Assembly (NCBI RefSeq): GCF_003114855.1
Contig: NZ_BFBB01000009.1
Location: forward strand, 213,984-277,983
Direction of reading: 5' to 3'
Source of the DNA: Leptospira ryugenii
Lineage (GTDB): Bacteria > Spirochaetota > Leptospiria > Leptospirales > Leptospiraceae
DNA: 64,000 nucleotides
Position 1 is the first letter of the stretch; each line of letters starts with the position of its first letter. Below the pieces are notes generated by a model that saw nothing but the letters and a program-made list of their open reading frames with translations, had not been told where the DNA came from and did no database searches. The position numbers and the translations under genes were made by a program. This document shows, piece after piece, positions 35,283 through 44,300 of this stretch.

Positions 35283-36194
35283 TTATCTACAATTTCCTTG
35301 AGGGTGTGGTATCCTATTCTTCTTTCGCATATCCTCTGCCGTCATACCATAATCTGGATCAACTTTTACCCAATTTTCATGATTCTCTCTTATTTTCTGG
35401 ATACGATCTTCATGCCTTTTTATAAAGTCTTTCACAAGCATATTATTGAGAAAATCTTCAAAATCATTTATTGTCCACCAAACCGAATGACATGCGATCA
35501 TTTTTTCTGTGCTGACTTTTTCTAATAAATCAACAAATTTCTCATCTTGATCTGTGATTCTATAATAGAACAAAATTTCTTCTTTATCACTCCCTGCACC
35601 ATTGTTTTTTTCAAATATTCTCTTTGAAATAAGTTTCTCTATTATTTCATTTGCTTCGTCTTTAAAGCCAAGAAAAAACAAACACTTTGCTTTTTGAATT
35701 TTCTGATCGAAAATCATTTTTTCAAGTCCGACCATTGGAGGGAATACTTCCTCTGGGCTAACTTTTTCTCTTCTGTGTCGCTCCATTTTCTTTTCGGTTT
35801 CTTTGATACCAAGTTCAATGTATTCTAATCCTTTGTCATATTGCTTTAACAACTGAAAACAAACACTAATTGATTCATAGTAGACCTGGATTAAGGAATC
35901 TTTGTCTCCGATCTTTTCTAGTTTTGCCAAAGAATAGCCGCAGGCTCTTCGGAGTAAAAACTCGTATCGCTCATCAGAACCAAGAACATAATAATAATAT
36001 TCTAAATCATTTAAATTATCTATCCTAGCGAAATTACTTGGATTTTCCTTGTATTCTCTTTCGAAAATACGCATTAGTCTAGTTACCTCATCCTTACTCG
36101 TCGCTGGGTAAAAGACAGCTTCCGTTTGACCAGAAATAAATATTTGTAAAAACAAAGCAATACACAGCATTGGTCTCGTACATGCTTTCATCAT
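35283..36194 (-). CDS. Exported protein, putative immunity partner of module 1
   Basis: The 303-residue protein has a Sec signal peptide (hydrophobic 8-21, likely cut near QTEA). The mature region is helical and Tyr/Glu/Lys-rich, with TPR-like alternation of hydrophobic residues (YDKGLEYIELGIKE, AKCLFFLGFKDEANEII). Its ATG overlaps the stop of the upstream toxin-like module by four bases (ATGA), the arrangement typical of toxin/immunity pairs. No named family is recognised. If it is an immunity protein, its export means the toxin acts outside the cytoplasm. It could instead be an unrelated periplasmic TPR protein. Confidence 0.55.
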   Translation of the reverse strand: MMKACTRPMLCIALFLQIFISGQTEAVFYPATSKDEVTRLMRIFEREYKENPSNFARIDNLNDLEYYYYVLGSDERYEFLLRRACGYSLAKLEKIGDKDSLIQVYYESISVCFQLLKQYDKGLEYIELGIKETEKKMERHRREKVSPEEVFPPMVGLEKMIFDQKIQKAKCLFFLGFKDEANEIIEKLISKRIFEKNNGAGSDKEEILFYYRITDQDEKFVDLLEKVSTEKMIACHSVWWTINDFEDFLNNMLVKDFIKRHEDRIQKIRENHENWVKVDPDYGMTAEDMRKKNRIPHPQGNCR

Positions 36195-37261
36195 CGACCT
36201 CCCGTAATTCCGAATTCGACTTGATTGATAGGCTTTGGAGGGTTAGCCCTTAGGTAGTAGCTCTCAATGCGAATCCAACTCCTCTCTTTCGTGCGATTCC
36301 ACGTAATAACTACTGGATATTCCGAGTTAAACGCTCCCCCATGTGATGTATTAAAAATAAAATCAGGGTTAGCTTTTGGCAATCCTGTTGCACGATCATA
36401 TATTTCACTCCTGATTTCGTTAAGAATAGTTTCCTGATACAATTTATACTTTTCATTCACGAGAGGATTCCAAGGCTTGTAATTTCCATTCCATTCTTCT
36501 GTAGATTCTGATTTCCTTCCATTTATATTCCAACCCGTTGTCTCTGGTGCGAAAAGTTTTGATCCTTCACCCCCTAAATACTCGCCAACAGTTAATTCCT
36601 TACCATCAGGAGCCACAAATTGCAAATCCGTTACATCTCGCCAGGATGTACCATCATACACATAGAAGTGTCCATTTACCGCTTTGATTTCCTTGCCATT
36701 TAAATCTTTTACATTCGTGATTCCTGAAGTTTGACCAACGTATTCATGGATTTCATGATTATAAGAACCATTCATTTTTGTCTTGTTAAGTTGGGTCCCT
36801 TCCCCAGTAACACTAATGATCCTTTCTCCGTCAAGTTTAAGACCTATTTGGACATCGGTTGCAAAAAGTCTGTTCAATTCTGTAATCGGTATGCCATTAG
36901 CATCCGCAAGTCTTTGTAATTCTTCCGCGGACTCTATAGGTGACCGAGAGGCAGGACCATTTGGAGGATCAATTGGTTTTTTGGTACCGCCTTTAAAATG
37001 AAGAAATAGATAATCGTCCTCTCCCCCACCAAACCAACCACCAACGGTATCTCTCACCCCATTCCATGCATTGGAAATCGCATTCCCGAAGGAATTAACT
37101 CCGTCCCTAATCCCCCTTCCCATCTCCCCCCAGGACTCTGATAAATCATTTTTGAAGTTACGCCCAACGATATAGCCAAGTCCATCCCAAACACTGTTTG
37201 CGTGGTTCGCGTTGGCTTCTCTTTGTTCAGGCGGAAGCTGTTGCGATGGGTCTATCGGCAC
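36191..37261 (-). CDS. Orphan toxin-like C-terminal module 1
   Basis: The open frame (356 residues from a GTG without ribosome binding site) begins with a linker (PIDPSQQLPPEQREANANHANSVW), then the shared GNAISNAWNGVRDTVGGWFGG anchor, and then a unique ~270-residue domain of unknown function containing IHEYVGQTSG, FYVYDGTSWRDVTDL and a C-terminal IFNTSHGGAFNSEYPVVITWNRTKERSWIRIESYYLR. It lacks a signal peptide. Upstream core-like sequence continues in a different frame (see 37227-37535), so this looks like the displaced C-terminus of a larger secreted protein. It overlaps the next gene by ATGA. The toxin role is inferred from architecture and neighbours; no catalytic motif was identified. 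Confidence 0.5.
   Translation of the reverse strand: MPIDPSQQLPPEQREANANHANSVWDGLGYIVGRNFKNDLSESWGEMGRGIRDGVNSFGNAISNAWNGVRDTVGGWFGGGEDDYLFLHFKGGTKKPIDPPNGPASRSPIESAEELQRLADANGIPITELNRLFATDVQIGLKLDGERIISVTGEGTQLNKTKMNGSYNHEIHEYVGQTSGITNVKDLNGKEIKAVNGHFYVYDGTSWRDVTDLQFVAPDGKELTVGEYLGGEGSKLFAPETTGWNINGRKSESTEEWNGNYKPWNPLVNEKYKLYQETILNEIRSEIYDRATGLPKANPDFIFNTSHGGAFNSEYPVVITWNRTKERSWIRIESYYLRANPPKPINQVEFGITGGR
37024..37084 (-). repeat. 61-bp direct repeat, copy in module 1
   Basis: These 61 bases are identical to 40619-40679 and encode the anchor GNAISNAWNGVRDTVGGWFGG in both modules. Looser similarity continues to about 37110. It marks the junction between conserved linker and variable domain and would allow recombination between modules. 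Confidence 0.9.
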
Positions 37262-37535
37262 CTGTTGCTTGGTTGAATTCTACTAAACTATACGAGCTTG
37301 ATGCGTTGAAACCTGATTGGCTACCATAGGTTAGGGTTGAGGTTGTGCCTCCTCCACCATATGTTAAGTTATAGCTATTTGATCCGTTTGAGTTTTGCGT
37401 ATAGCCAATGCCCATATGGGAAGTTCCTGCTCTTAGCCGCAATGATCCCGTCACAGAGCTTGCACCTGTTCTAAGGTTTGTTTCCGCGCTCAGGTTGATG
37501 CAAAATAAAGTTAGCCATTTTTCGAAATCGGGCTT
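37227..37535 (-). pseudogene. Core-protein remnant upstream of module 1
   Basis: On the minus strand, a frame with no start codon opens after a TAA at about 37536. It encodes a Gly/Ser/Thr/Asn-rich beta-like stretch: NLSAETNLRTGASSVTGSLR, a Tyr/Gly/Ser/Asn-rich repeat, then GFNASSSYSLVEFNQATG. It then ends in the wrong frame while the module 1 frame opens at about 37276 behind a TAG. A shift by one reading frame in 37262-37276 would join the two into one protein. This fits the tail of a large repeat-rich secreted protein that has been cut off from its front part. Confidence 0.5.
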
Positions 37536-37543
37536 CCCTTATT

Positions 37544-38080
37544 TTATCTTCTAAATCTTTTGAAAAATATTTCCGAATTTAATTTTTTGCCCTCGAGTCG
37601 AATTTTATCGAGATATCCAAATCCAATCTCATTTTCTCTATAATAATAACATCCAGATAAATGAATTTCAGCACGTGTTAAAGAGGGGAAAGTTATCTTT
37701 AGCTTATTCAACTCATATTGATCTCCAATTTTAAACAAGGCAAATGAAAACTTTTTTGAAAGTAGGATTAACATTTGATCTGTTTGTTCAATTTCATTAT
37801 ATCGTAATGATGTTGAAAATCTTTCCCAGAAAGAACAACTTTCAATTTTTAGATTAATTTGCCCAAAGTTATTATCAAGAAAAGTAATCTCTCCAAAATC
37901 GTCAGCATCACCCTCAATCCGAGATGCTGATTGAAATCTATAAAATCCCTTTACAAATTTGCTTTCAATATATGCTATCGCCTTTATATCAGTCTCGTTA
38001 ATTTCATAACGCTCTACCTTACAAGAATTCAATAAAATGCAACTAAGCCAAAAAAGTAAGATTCTATTCATTGTCTTCAT
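37544..38080 (-). CDS. Lipoprotein, putative immunity partner of module 2
   Basis: The 178-residue protein has a lipoprotein signal with lipobox LLNSC (Cys20), so it should be anchored to a membrane facing the periplasm. The mature part is beta-rich with alternating charged and aromatic residues (GFYRFQSASRIEGDADDFGEITFLDNN). No named family is recognised. Its ATG overlaps the module 2 stop by ATGA. Position, size and export suggest an immunity protein against an envelope-acting toxin; this is inference. Confidence 0.6.
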   Translation of the reverse strand: MKTMNRILLFWLSCILLNSCKVERYEINETDIKAIAYIESKFVKGFYRFQSASRIEGDADDFGEITFLDNNFGQINLKIESCSFWERFSTSLRYNEIEQTDQMLILLSKKFSFALFKIGDQYELNKLKITFPSLTRAEIHLSGCYYYRENEIGFGYLDKIRLEGKKLNSEIFFKRFRR

Positions 38081-38979
38081 TTTCTATCTGTCCTCATACG
38101 CTCTATAAACATTCTATCTCTTTTTGAAGGTTTTATATCTTTTCGTGGAAGATCATCTTTTTTCCATGGAATGATAGTACCAGAGGCTGTAATTCCAATA
38201 AAGGCAGACGCCGGCATAAATTTTTCAACCAAATCAACGTTTGGTCCATAGGAAGGATTCGCAGCTTGTTGAAAGTTATTCGTACCACCGAACGGGCCAA
38301 TACCATAGCTGAGACCTCCATCAAAGTTTACATCAGAAGCACCTAAGCCATTTGCTTGCACAAAGCCAAATGTTAATGTGCTTCCTACTCCATAGCCGAA
38401 AGCTGGTTGTATATCAGTTCTATGTGAGATAAAACCATCACTGTCGATAAACTTCGTATACGAGGCTGAGATACCCACCGCACCTACAAAGCTAAAGGTC
38501 GCCTGTTCAAAATAGATTTGTCCGGGTTTTAAGTTTGCAGCAATAACCATTTCCCCCAATGTTAGATTATTTCTAGTTCCAATTACGTGAAGTGCACCGT
38601 TCTTATCAACAAAGCCTCCTTTGCTTTCGATTTGATATTCTTTATACCATCGCAGAAACATTTTTTCATGGTCATTTAAATTTCCCGATCTTTGCTTTTC
38701 AATGATAGTTTTAAGGATTTCTCTATCTGATTCACTTAAGTTTTTAGCATTCAAACCGCTCGATTCACTGTCTAGAGAATTGCCGCTCAAATTCAACTCT
38801 TCATTTCTATCACCATTCCATAACCCTGTCGCCCTTCCGATCAAACCACCAAACAAATCCTTCCAAGTATTGTTCTGAGCCGCTTGTTGCGTATTAGGAG
38901 CACCTGCATTGTTACTCGGACGTTGTGGATCGGAATATCCCGTAATCTGATTCCATGCGTTGTTCGCGTAATGAGACAC
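38077..38979 (-). CDS. Orphan toxin-like C-terminal module 2
   Basis: The 300-residue open frame (GTG start, weak ribosome site) begins SHYANNAWNQ, similar to the H-AN-W linker of module 1, followed by an Asn/Gln/Pro-rich spacer. It then has a helical segment (SESDREILKTIIEKQRSGNLNDHEKMFLRWYKEY) and a Gly/Phe/Ser-rich C-terminal domain (GAVGISASYTKFI, GYGVGSTLTFGF, GGLSYGIGPFGG) ending in a basic tail. The Gly-rich part could insert into or span membranes. No catalytic motif is seen. The frame opens behind a TAG, and upstream core-like sequence lies in another frame, so it appears displaced and silent. Confidence 0.5.
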   Translation of the reverse strand: MSHYANNAWNQITGYSDPQRPSNNAGAPNTQQAAQNNTWKDLFGGLIGRATGLWNGDRNEELNLSGNSLDSESSGLNAKNLSESDREILKTIIEKQRSGNLNDHEKMFLRWYKEYQIESKGGFVDKNGALHVIGTRNNLTLGEMVIAANLKPGQIYFEQATFSFVGAVGISASYTKFIDSDGFISHRTDIQPAFGYGVGSTLTFGFVQANGLGASDVNFDGGLSYGIGPFGGTNNFQQAANPSYGPNVDLVEKFMPASAFIGITASGTIIPWKKDDLPRKDIKPSKRDRMFIERMRTDRK

Positions 38980-39011
38980 ATGATTTTGTGGCCTTGCTCC
39001 CCAACTGCCGT

Positions 39012-39209
39012 CATGCTATCACTATCGGCTCGATTTACCACGCTTGGATGAGCTTGTGCCTCTGATGCCTGGGGTCCTGGCCACATCGCAGGTATTATAT
39101 TAAGGGACAGCCTATTTATTAAGCGATCCCGAAGTCTCTCTACGGAAACGCTCGGTCGATAGGTGGTGAGGGTATTATCGCTTTGCGTGGAACGTTTTGA
39201 GAAATTATT
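39012..39209 (-). pseudogene. Core-protein remnant upstream of module 2
   Basis: After a TGA at 39210-39212 a minus-strand frame encodes ...SDNTLTTYRPSVSVERLRD, RLINRLSLNIIPAMWPGPQ and ASEAQAHPSVVNRADSDS. The module 2 frame then continues with HDGSWGARPQNHVSHYANNA after a one-base shift near 39012-39020. No start codon or ribosome site is seen. It reads as the inactivated end of the conserved part of the parent protein. The 39210-39277 stretch beyond it holds nothing recognisable. Confidence 0.45.
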
Positions 39210-39277
39210 TCAAACAAACCACTCTAACCTAATCTTTGCGGTTTCTACATGACCATCGTCGTAAACAAAATCGTAAC

Positions 39278-39703
39278 TCAAGGCTCTATTAATTTTCTAC
39301 AATAAGGAATTCTCATCAAAGCAATTGCTCCAAGAATTGTAGACAAGATGATCCTATAAAAGCCAGGTTTAAAAAACATAGTTATGTATTTTGGCATCAA
39401 GAATGTATAAAAAATCGATAACAAAAGGTACATCCCAAAATTTATTGTAACTATTTTAAGTGTTTGTCTTTTCGTTTTCCAAATTCGATTTAGTGAATAA
39501 AATAAAATTACATTTGGTAGATAATAATATATAAATCGCAAGCCTCCCACTCCAGTAACATCCACATAATAAATTTTTTGAGAGTGGTAAAACAGCTTTC
39601 CGTATTCAAAAACATCTCTACAATTCAAAATAAAATAATACATGATTGCCTCAGCAATCAAAAGTAAAAAAACAAACCACATATGCTTTAAAAAAGATTT
39701 CAT
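39278..39703 (-). CDS. Four-helix membrane protein, putative immunity partner of module 3
   Basis: The 141-residue protein has hydrophobic segments near 8-26, 52-70, 84-102 and 112-130, rich in Phe, Tyr and Leu. It has no known domain. AGGA lies eight bases before its ATG, 20 bp after the stop of module 3. Small polytopic proteins placed directly after a toxin gene often protect against membrane-active toxins, which would fit here; this is inferred from position. Confidence 0.6.
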   Translation of the reverse strand: MKSFLKHMWFVFLLLIAEAIMYYFILNCRDVFEYGKLFYHSQKIYYVDVTGVGGLRFIYYYLPNVILFYSLNRIWKTKRQTLKIVTINFGMYLLLSIFYTFLMPKYITMFFKPGFYRIILSTILGAIALMRIPYCRKLIEP

Positions 39704-39723
39704 AAATTTTATCCTGGCGCCGG

Positions 39724-40389
39724 CTATGGTGCCGAGTTTGAATTTATTCCGTGCAGAATTTCTATCTTTTTTTTACCTAACTTTACTCGATCTTGGTAAT
39801 TTCTAAAATCGAATGATTTCTGTCCTCTATACACATTAAAATATTCTTCCATAACAGCTTTCACGTTTTTATTTGCTAAGTCTAGGTTCATCGACGCATT
39901 AATGTACTCATATGTTTTATTCATATCTACTCCTGGATTCTTTTTTTGGTAATCATCCATAAAACTTTGTATTTTAGATTGTTCAAATTCGACCAACGCA
40001 TAGTCCAAATCAACGCCAGTAAGTCCATCGAATTTTATCGTTTTACCTTCCGCATTTACAAACGAGCCAGTCAGTTTACCATTCTCAAGTAATTGTTTAG
40101 CGTTTTTTATATTTTGTTCAAATAAGAACTTATTTCCAGCTTTTAAGTAGTCTTCGGTAGCATCTTTCAAAAAAAGTAAGTTCATTTCATCAGCGGCACC
40201 TACTCCGTCCATTCCTGTCACAATATCCGCCGCTCCAAACCATTGGATTCCTTTATCTTTGAGTTGAGCGTTAACCCATCCATAATAATCGTTACGTGAT
40301 TCGATACTGGAATAAGCATCCGTATTCAAATTTTTTGTATTATTTCTTTGTTTAGAATCATCAATTTTTGCCCTTCTATACTCCTTCAT
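39724..40389 (-). CDS. Orphan toxin-like C-terminal module 3 (main part)
   Basis: The 221-residue frame starts at ATG 40387-40389, but the same frame is open up to a TAA at 40447-40449 and encodes GGGDLAETINSLKEKVLDK before it. This continues the coiled-coil-like segment of the fragment at 40431-40697 after a one-base shift. The unique domain contains WVNAQLKDKGIQWFGAADIV, TGMDGVGAADEMNLLFLKD and TYEYINASMNLDLANKNVKA. No catalytic motif or export signal is recognised. Its neighbour is a membrane protein gene. Treated as the toxin part of a displaced module. Confidence 0.5.
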   Translation of the reverse strand: MKEYRRAKIDDSKQRNNTKNLNTDAYSSIESRNDYYGWVNAQLKDKGIQWFGAADIVTGMDGVGAADEMNLLFLKDATEDYLKAGNKFLFEQNIKNAKQLLENGKLTGSFVNAEGKTIKFDGLTGVDLDYALVEFEQSKIQSFMDDYQKKNPGVDMNKTYEYINASMNLDLANKNVKAVMEEYFNVYRGQKSFDFRNYQDRVKLGKKKIEILHGINSNSAP

Positions 40390-40430
40390 TTTATCTAGAA
40401 CTTTCTCTTTTAATGAATTTATGGTTTCAG

Positions 40431-40697
40431 CTAAGTCACCACCACCTTATTTTCGGGTAGCATTTCCCTATCATGAACGTAATTTCCTTGAGGTTGATTT
40501 TCAGATTCCCTCTCTAAATCTGCTAATTCTTTTTTTAAAGTCTCAAGCTCACTTTTTAGTTCTCTTATTGTTTTCCTTTCTGTGTAAGTCGGTGCACCAA
40601 TCGATGGCTCGTTTGGATCCCCACCAAACCAACCACCAACGGTATCTCTCACCCCATTCCATGCATTGGAAATCGCATTTCCAATGGAAATAACTCC
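40431..40697 (-). pseudogene. Anchor and coiled-coil part of module 3, out of frame with its C-terminus
   Basis: Directly after a TAA (40698-40700) the frame reads GVISIGNAISNAWNGVRDTV, then GGWFGGDPNEPSIGAPTY, then a predicted coiled coil (RELKSELETLKKELADLERE). It ends at a TAG (40431-40433) inside a GGTGGTGGTG run. The frame of 39724-40446 picks up in the same run. A single-base change there would restore one continuous module. It has no proper start codon and begins within a few bases of the end of the neighbouring acidic gene. Confidence 0.55.
40619..40679 (-). repeat. 61-bp direct repeat, copy in module 3
   Basis: Identical to 37024-37084. Looser similarity carries on to about 40705, that is, right up to the stop codon of the acidic gene, suggesting where this module was joined. 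Confidence 0.9.
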
Positions 40698-40701
40698 TTA
40701 A

Positions 40702-41190
40702 CTAATCGTTGTCATTCTCTAAATTATTCAATGCGGCTATTAAATAGTCTTCTTTTTCCATTAACAAGGCATCTGCCTTATCGATGGCCTCATGAAAATC
40801 TTTCGATGCGTACTCTAAAAATTGTAAGGCATAATTAGGAAAAGGCGAATCGCTGTTTTGTTCAATTTGGTCGATGAAGTATTGTATTTCAAATCGTCTG
40901 AGAATACTTTTCACATCATCATTTTGGAATTTTTGTTTAAAAACGTCTAAGAAGTCGAATCTCTTCCGTAAATGAACCAAAATAGAATCGATGACATCAT
41001 CATATTCTTTGCGGAATTCACCGTCACTTTTAGTTAATTTTTCAAAAGCCTCGTCAAGTTGAGTCGCAATTTCTAAATCGTCTAAGTTAAATAAAATATA
41101 CGTTAAGGCACAATAAAGCCTAGTATCCTCGTCGTAAAATTCAGGGATTTCTTCATCCTGGTCATCGGTATTCTCGAATTCAAAATTCAT
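40702..41190 (-). CDS. Acidic cytosolic protein, possible orphan immunity protein
   Basis: The 162-residue product (ATG at 41188-41190; a TTG nine codons upstream is the alternative) is very rich in Asp and Glu and mostly helical, with no signal peptide or membrane segment. Such small acidic helical proteins are common as immunity proteins against basic nuclease toxins. It lies at the upstream edge of the island, but no toxin module precedes it, so its partner may have been lost. No named family is recognised. The alternative is an unrelated acidic regulator. Confidence 0.55.
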   Translation of the reverse strand: MNFEFENTDDQDEEIPEFYDEDTRLYCALTYILFNLDDLEIATQLDEAFEKLTKSDGEFRKEYDDVIDSILVHLRKRFDFLDVFKQKFQNDDVKSILRRFEIQYFIDQIEQNSDSPFPNYALQFLEYASKDFHEAIDKADALLMEKEDYLIAALNNLENDND

Positions 41191-41364
41191 AAATAGCACC
41201 CTATTCTTTTTTAACAAAATAAATAAGCACTTGTAACTTATACGAGTTTTTTATTGAATCTCAATGTAATTATTTTGGATGGCAGGAATAATAGTCGTTA
41301 TCTGTAAAAGGTGCATTACTAAAAAAATGAAATGCAGTCACGATCCTCTTCGTTTTGCGATTGA
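41191..41364. other. A/T-rich spacer at the island edge
   Basis: This 174-bp stretch between the kinase stop and the acidic gene start has no open frame with coding character. It presumably holds the promoter of the acidic gene and the end of the kinase transcript, but no clear boxes or terminator hairpin stand out. Confidence 0.5.
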
Positions 41365-44300
41365 CTAGGTAAGCAGTTCGCTTGCTTCTTTGAGTTTTGG
41401 ATCTTGGCCTAATGCTTGTAAGGCAAGGTGGAGGATCTCTTTTGCTCTGTTTTTCTTTCCAATCTGGAGATAACACTTAACTAAGTTCAGGATATTTGTG
41501 GTGTCCTTTGGCTCACGTAACCTTAGTTTTTCTCCAAAGTCGATGGCGAGTTTGTACTCACCTTCCTCTGCATAGATTTGGGAAATTTCTAAAAGATACT
41601 CATTTCGATCTGGGTACAGTTCGTGCGTACCTCGGGCCAGTTCAAGTGCACTCGTAAAGTCTTTTCTTACTTTGAGAGCTTGGATCTCTTGCAAGGTTTC
41701 TAAATGGATGGATTCCGGGATTGTGTCTTTTTTGCCGAGCCATTTGATCTTTAAGAGTGAGAGATCATCAATGATCATTCCAGACTTACCAACAAGCTCA
41801 TAAATCTGCTCTAAATCAGCTTTTGAGGCTTCCACGTGGTTCAAAAAAAGAGTTTCATCGTCATTGAAAATATCATATCCTGCATCATCGGTTCCAATGA
41901 TGAGATCATCCTTTCCATCTGAGCCAATTAGAATGATGTCATCATTTTGCAATGATATCACATTCAAAGAGACACTTAAAGTTGGATCATCATGGCCTAA
42001 TTTAGGGAGCTCATTTGACCTTCGCACATAATGGGCTGCTCCCGATCTAAACAATACTAGGTCAGGGTGGCTCACATTCATGAAATACAATGTCCCCATT
42101 TCTTCGTCTAATAGACCGAAGATGGTAGACATCAACATAGTCCCATCAAAACTTTCGAATGCTTTTTGCATCTCATAGTATGCATTTTTAATCCACCTTT
42201 CTGGATACAAATCTGCACCGTAATCTGTTGAGTTTGTCCTTTGGATGATTGACTTGAATATGGTTCCAATGACGAGCACTCCACCTGCTCCCTGAACCGA
42301 TTTTCCCATTGCATCGCCATTTAGAAACACTGTATACGATTTGCCAGCTAACTTTAAATTATCGGAAATATTGATATCTCCGCCCAATTCATAATCTTTC
42401 CCTCTAAACTGGAAGGTCTTTTTTTGCCTTAGAAAGAATTCTACCTCTACTAGTTTGCTATGGGCATGATTGACTCCTAAGGGCTCCACGAGCAATGTAT
42501 TTAGGAAGTAATCCATATCTTGTTGCTCTTTGAGTGAACTCACTGCGATCAGAGCATCATTTAAGTTTTTGGTTCTTTCTTCTACTTTCTCCTCTAGGTT
42601 TGAGAATAGAAGTGAGTTCTCCACACTCATTCCAATCTGTGCAGAAAGTACTTTAAGTACTTCGATCTGGTCTTCTGTAAAGGCAGAGGTTAACAGGTTG
42701 TTTTCAAGATAGATGATACCCGTTAGGATGCCGTGGTTAATGATTGGATAACATAGAATAGACTTGGATTGGTGAGACAAGATATATGGGTCATTCACAA
42801 AAACACCCTCAGCAAGGGCATTGTTTAAAAGAAGAACGGACTTAGATCGAATCACATAATTGATAAGGTGGATTGGATATTTGTCCGCATCTGTTAAAGG
42901 GATACCCTGAGAGGTAAGGATCTCATCTCGGTTGAAATTTCCTATGGCTTCTATCCGGAACCCTTCGGCTCGATTTAATATAAAAAGTCCTGATTCCGCA
43001 CCTGCGTTTTCCAATAGTATACGCATCATAGTCTCTAAAAGTTTATCTAACTGGATTTCACTTGAGATCGCTTGTGAGGCTTTGATCACACTGATGAGAT
43101 CAAATTGGTGCGAACTAGTTGAATGAATGGGTGAGATGGAATGTTTGGGATCAATTTTCTGGGAAAGATCCTTGGGCAAATAAGAGGATTGTTTTAAGAA
43201 TGAATGCTCAGAAACCAACTGGCTTGCTTTGTTCACTGCTCCCCAAGTTTCATAGGCATACTTTGCCTCTTGCAAATGGTACTTTGCATATGGTTCTTCA
43301 CCTTTCCAGAGCCAATACTTTGCTAACCATTCATTTGCAATGGCTTCTTCAAATAAATATCCGTGGAGTCTAGCAAGTGAGATCGCTTTTTTGAAACGAG
43401 CTATGGCTTCTTCTTTTTTCCCTAAAAGCCAACTTTGTAATGCTAAGGAAATGAAATATTTATGTGCATAGTTCTCGCTACATGACTCCGACCATTTTGC
43501 CAGTCGTTTGATATTTTTGGCTACTCGTTTGAGTAATGCTTTTTTATCCTTTATGCTACTTTGTTCATGGCATTCAGCTATGATTAAGGTTTGGAAAAAT
43601 ACATGTTCAGGTACAAACATCATACCCAACATGGCCGATTCATAGGGATCAGCTAACCATGAATATTCTAACGCCTTTCTGGCATCTCCAAAGAGAAATT
43701 CCAATCTTGATTTTGTGAGATAGAAATCAAATAAAGCATTTGCATTTTTAGATTCTATCCATTCCGGAAGGACTACTCTCTCATCGAAATACGTTCCAAT
43801 CAGACTGACTTTATCCTCGATAGTGCCAGAAAGATTTTCAATGAACTGTTGGTTGAGCTGGTACAGTTGGTACGCATTGTATTGCTTTAGATTCTGGAAT
43901 AATTTATCGTACTTTTGAAAACTCTCTTTTATTTCTAAAAGGTTCTGGCGCATCAAAATCTTTTGGAAGTGAAGGTTGTTGATGGCATAGGAAGTATACT
44001 GAAGATCTCCAGATTCTCGTCCGCTTGAAATCGATTTTAGAAATTCACTCTCCCCTTCTTTTGCATGTCGTTTCCAAGGAGATATCATATTGGCATAGAT
44101 AAATCGAATCTTGCATTCAACGGCCTTTGCCTCCTCTTTAAATCGATTGAGAAGCCGTAGTGCCAATTGTCCAAAGGCAAACCCTGCATTGAAATCACCT
44201 AGGCCTGATCCTTGTATGATTCCGAACAAACTGTAAGCAAAAGCCGACAATGGGGAATTTCCCTTTCGAATGGATAAATTTACCATCTTTAAAACGATCA

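Noticed and set aside
35151..35525. Plus-strand open frame across the end of the lipoprotein gene and island gene 35283-36194
   Set aside because: Overlaps two better-supported genes and has no ribosome site or recognised similarity.
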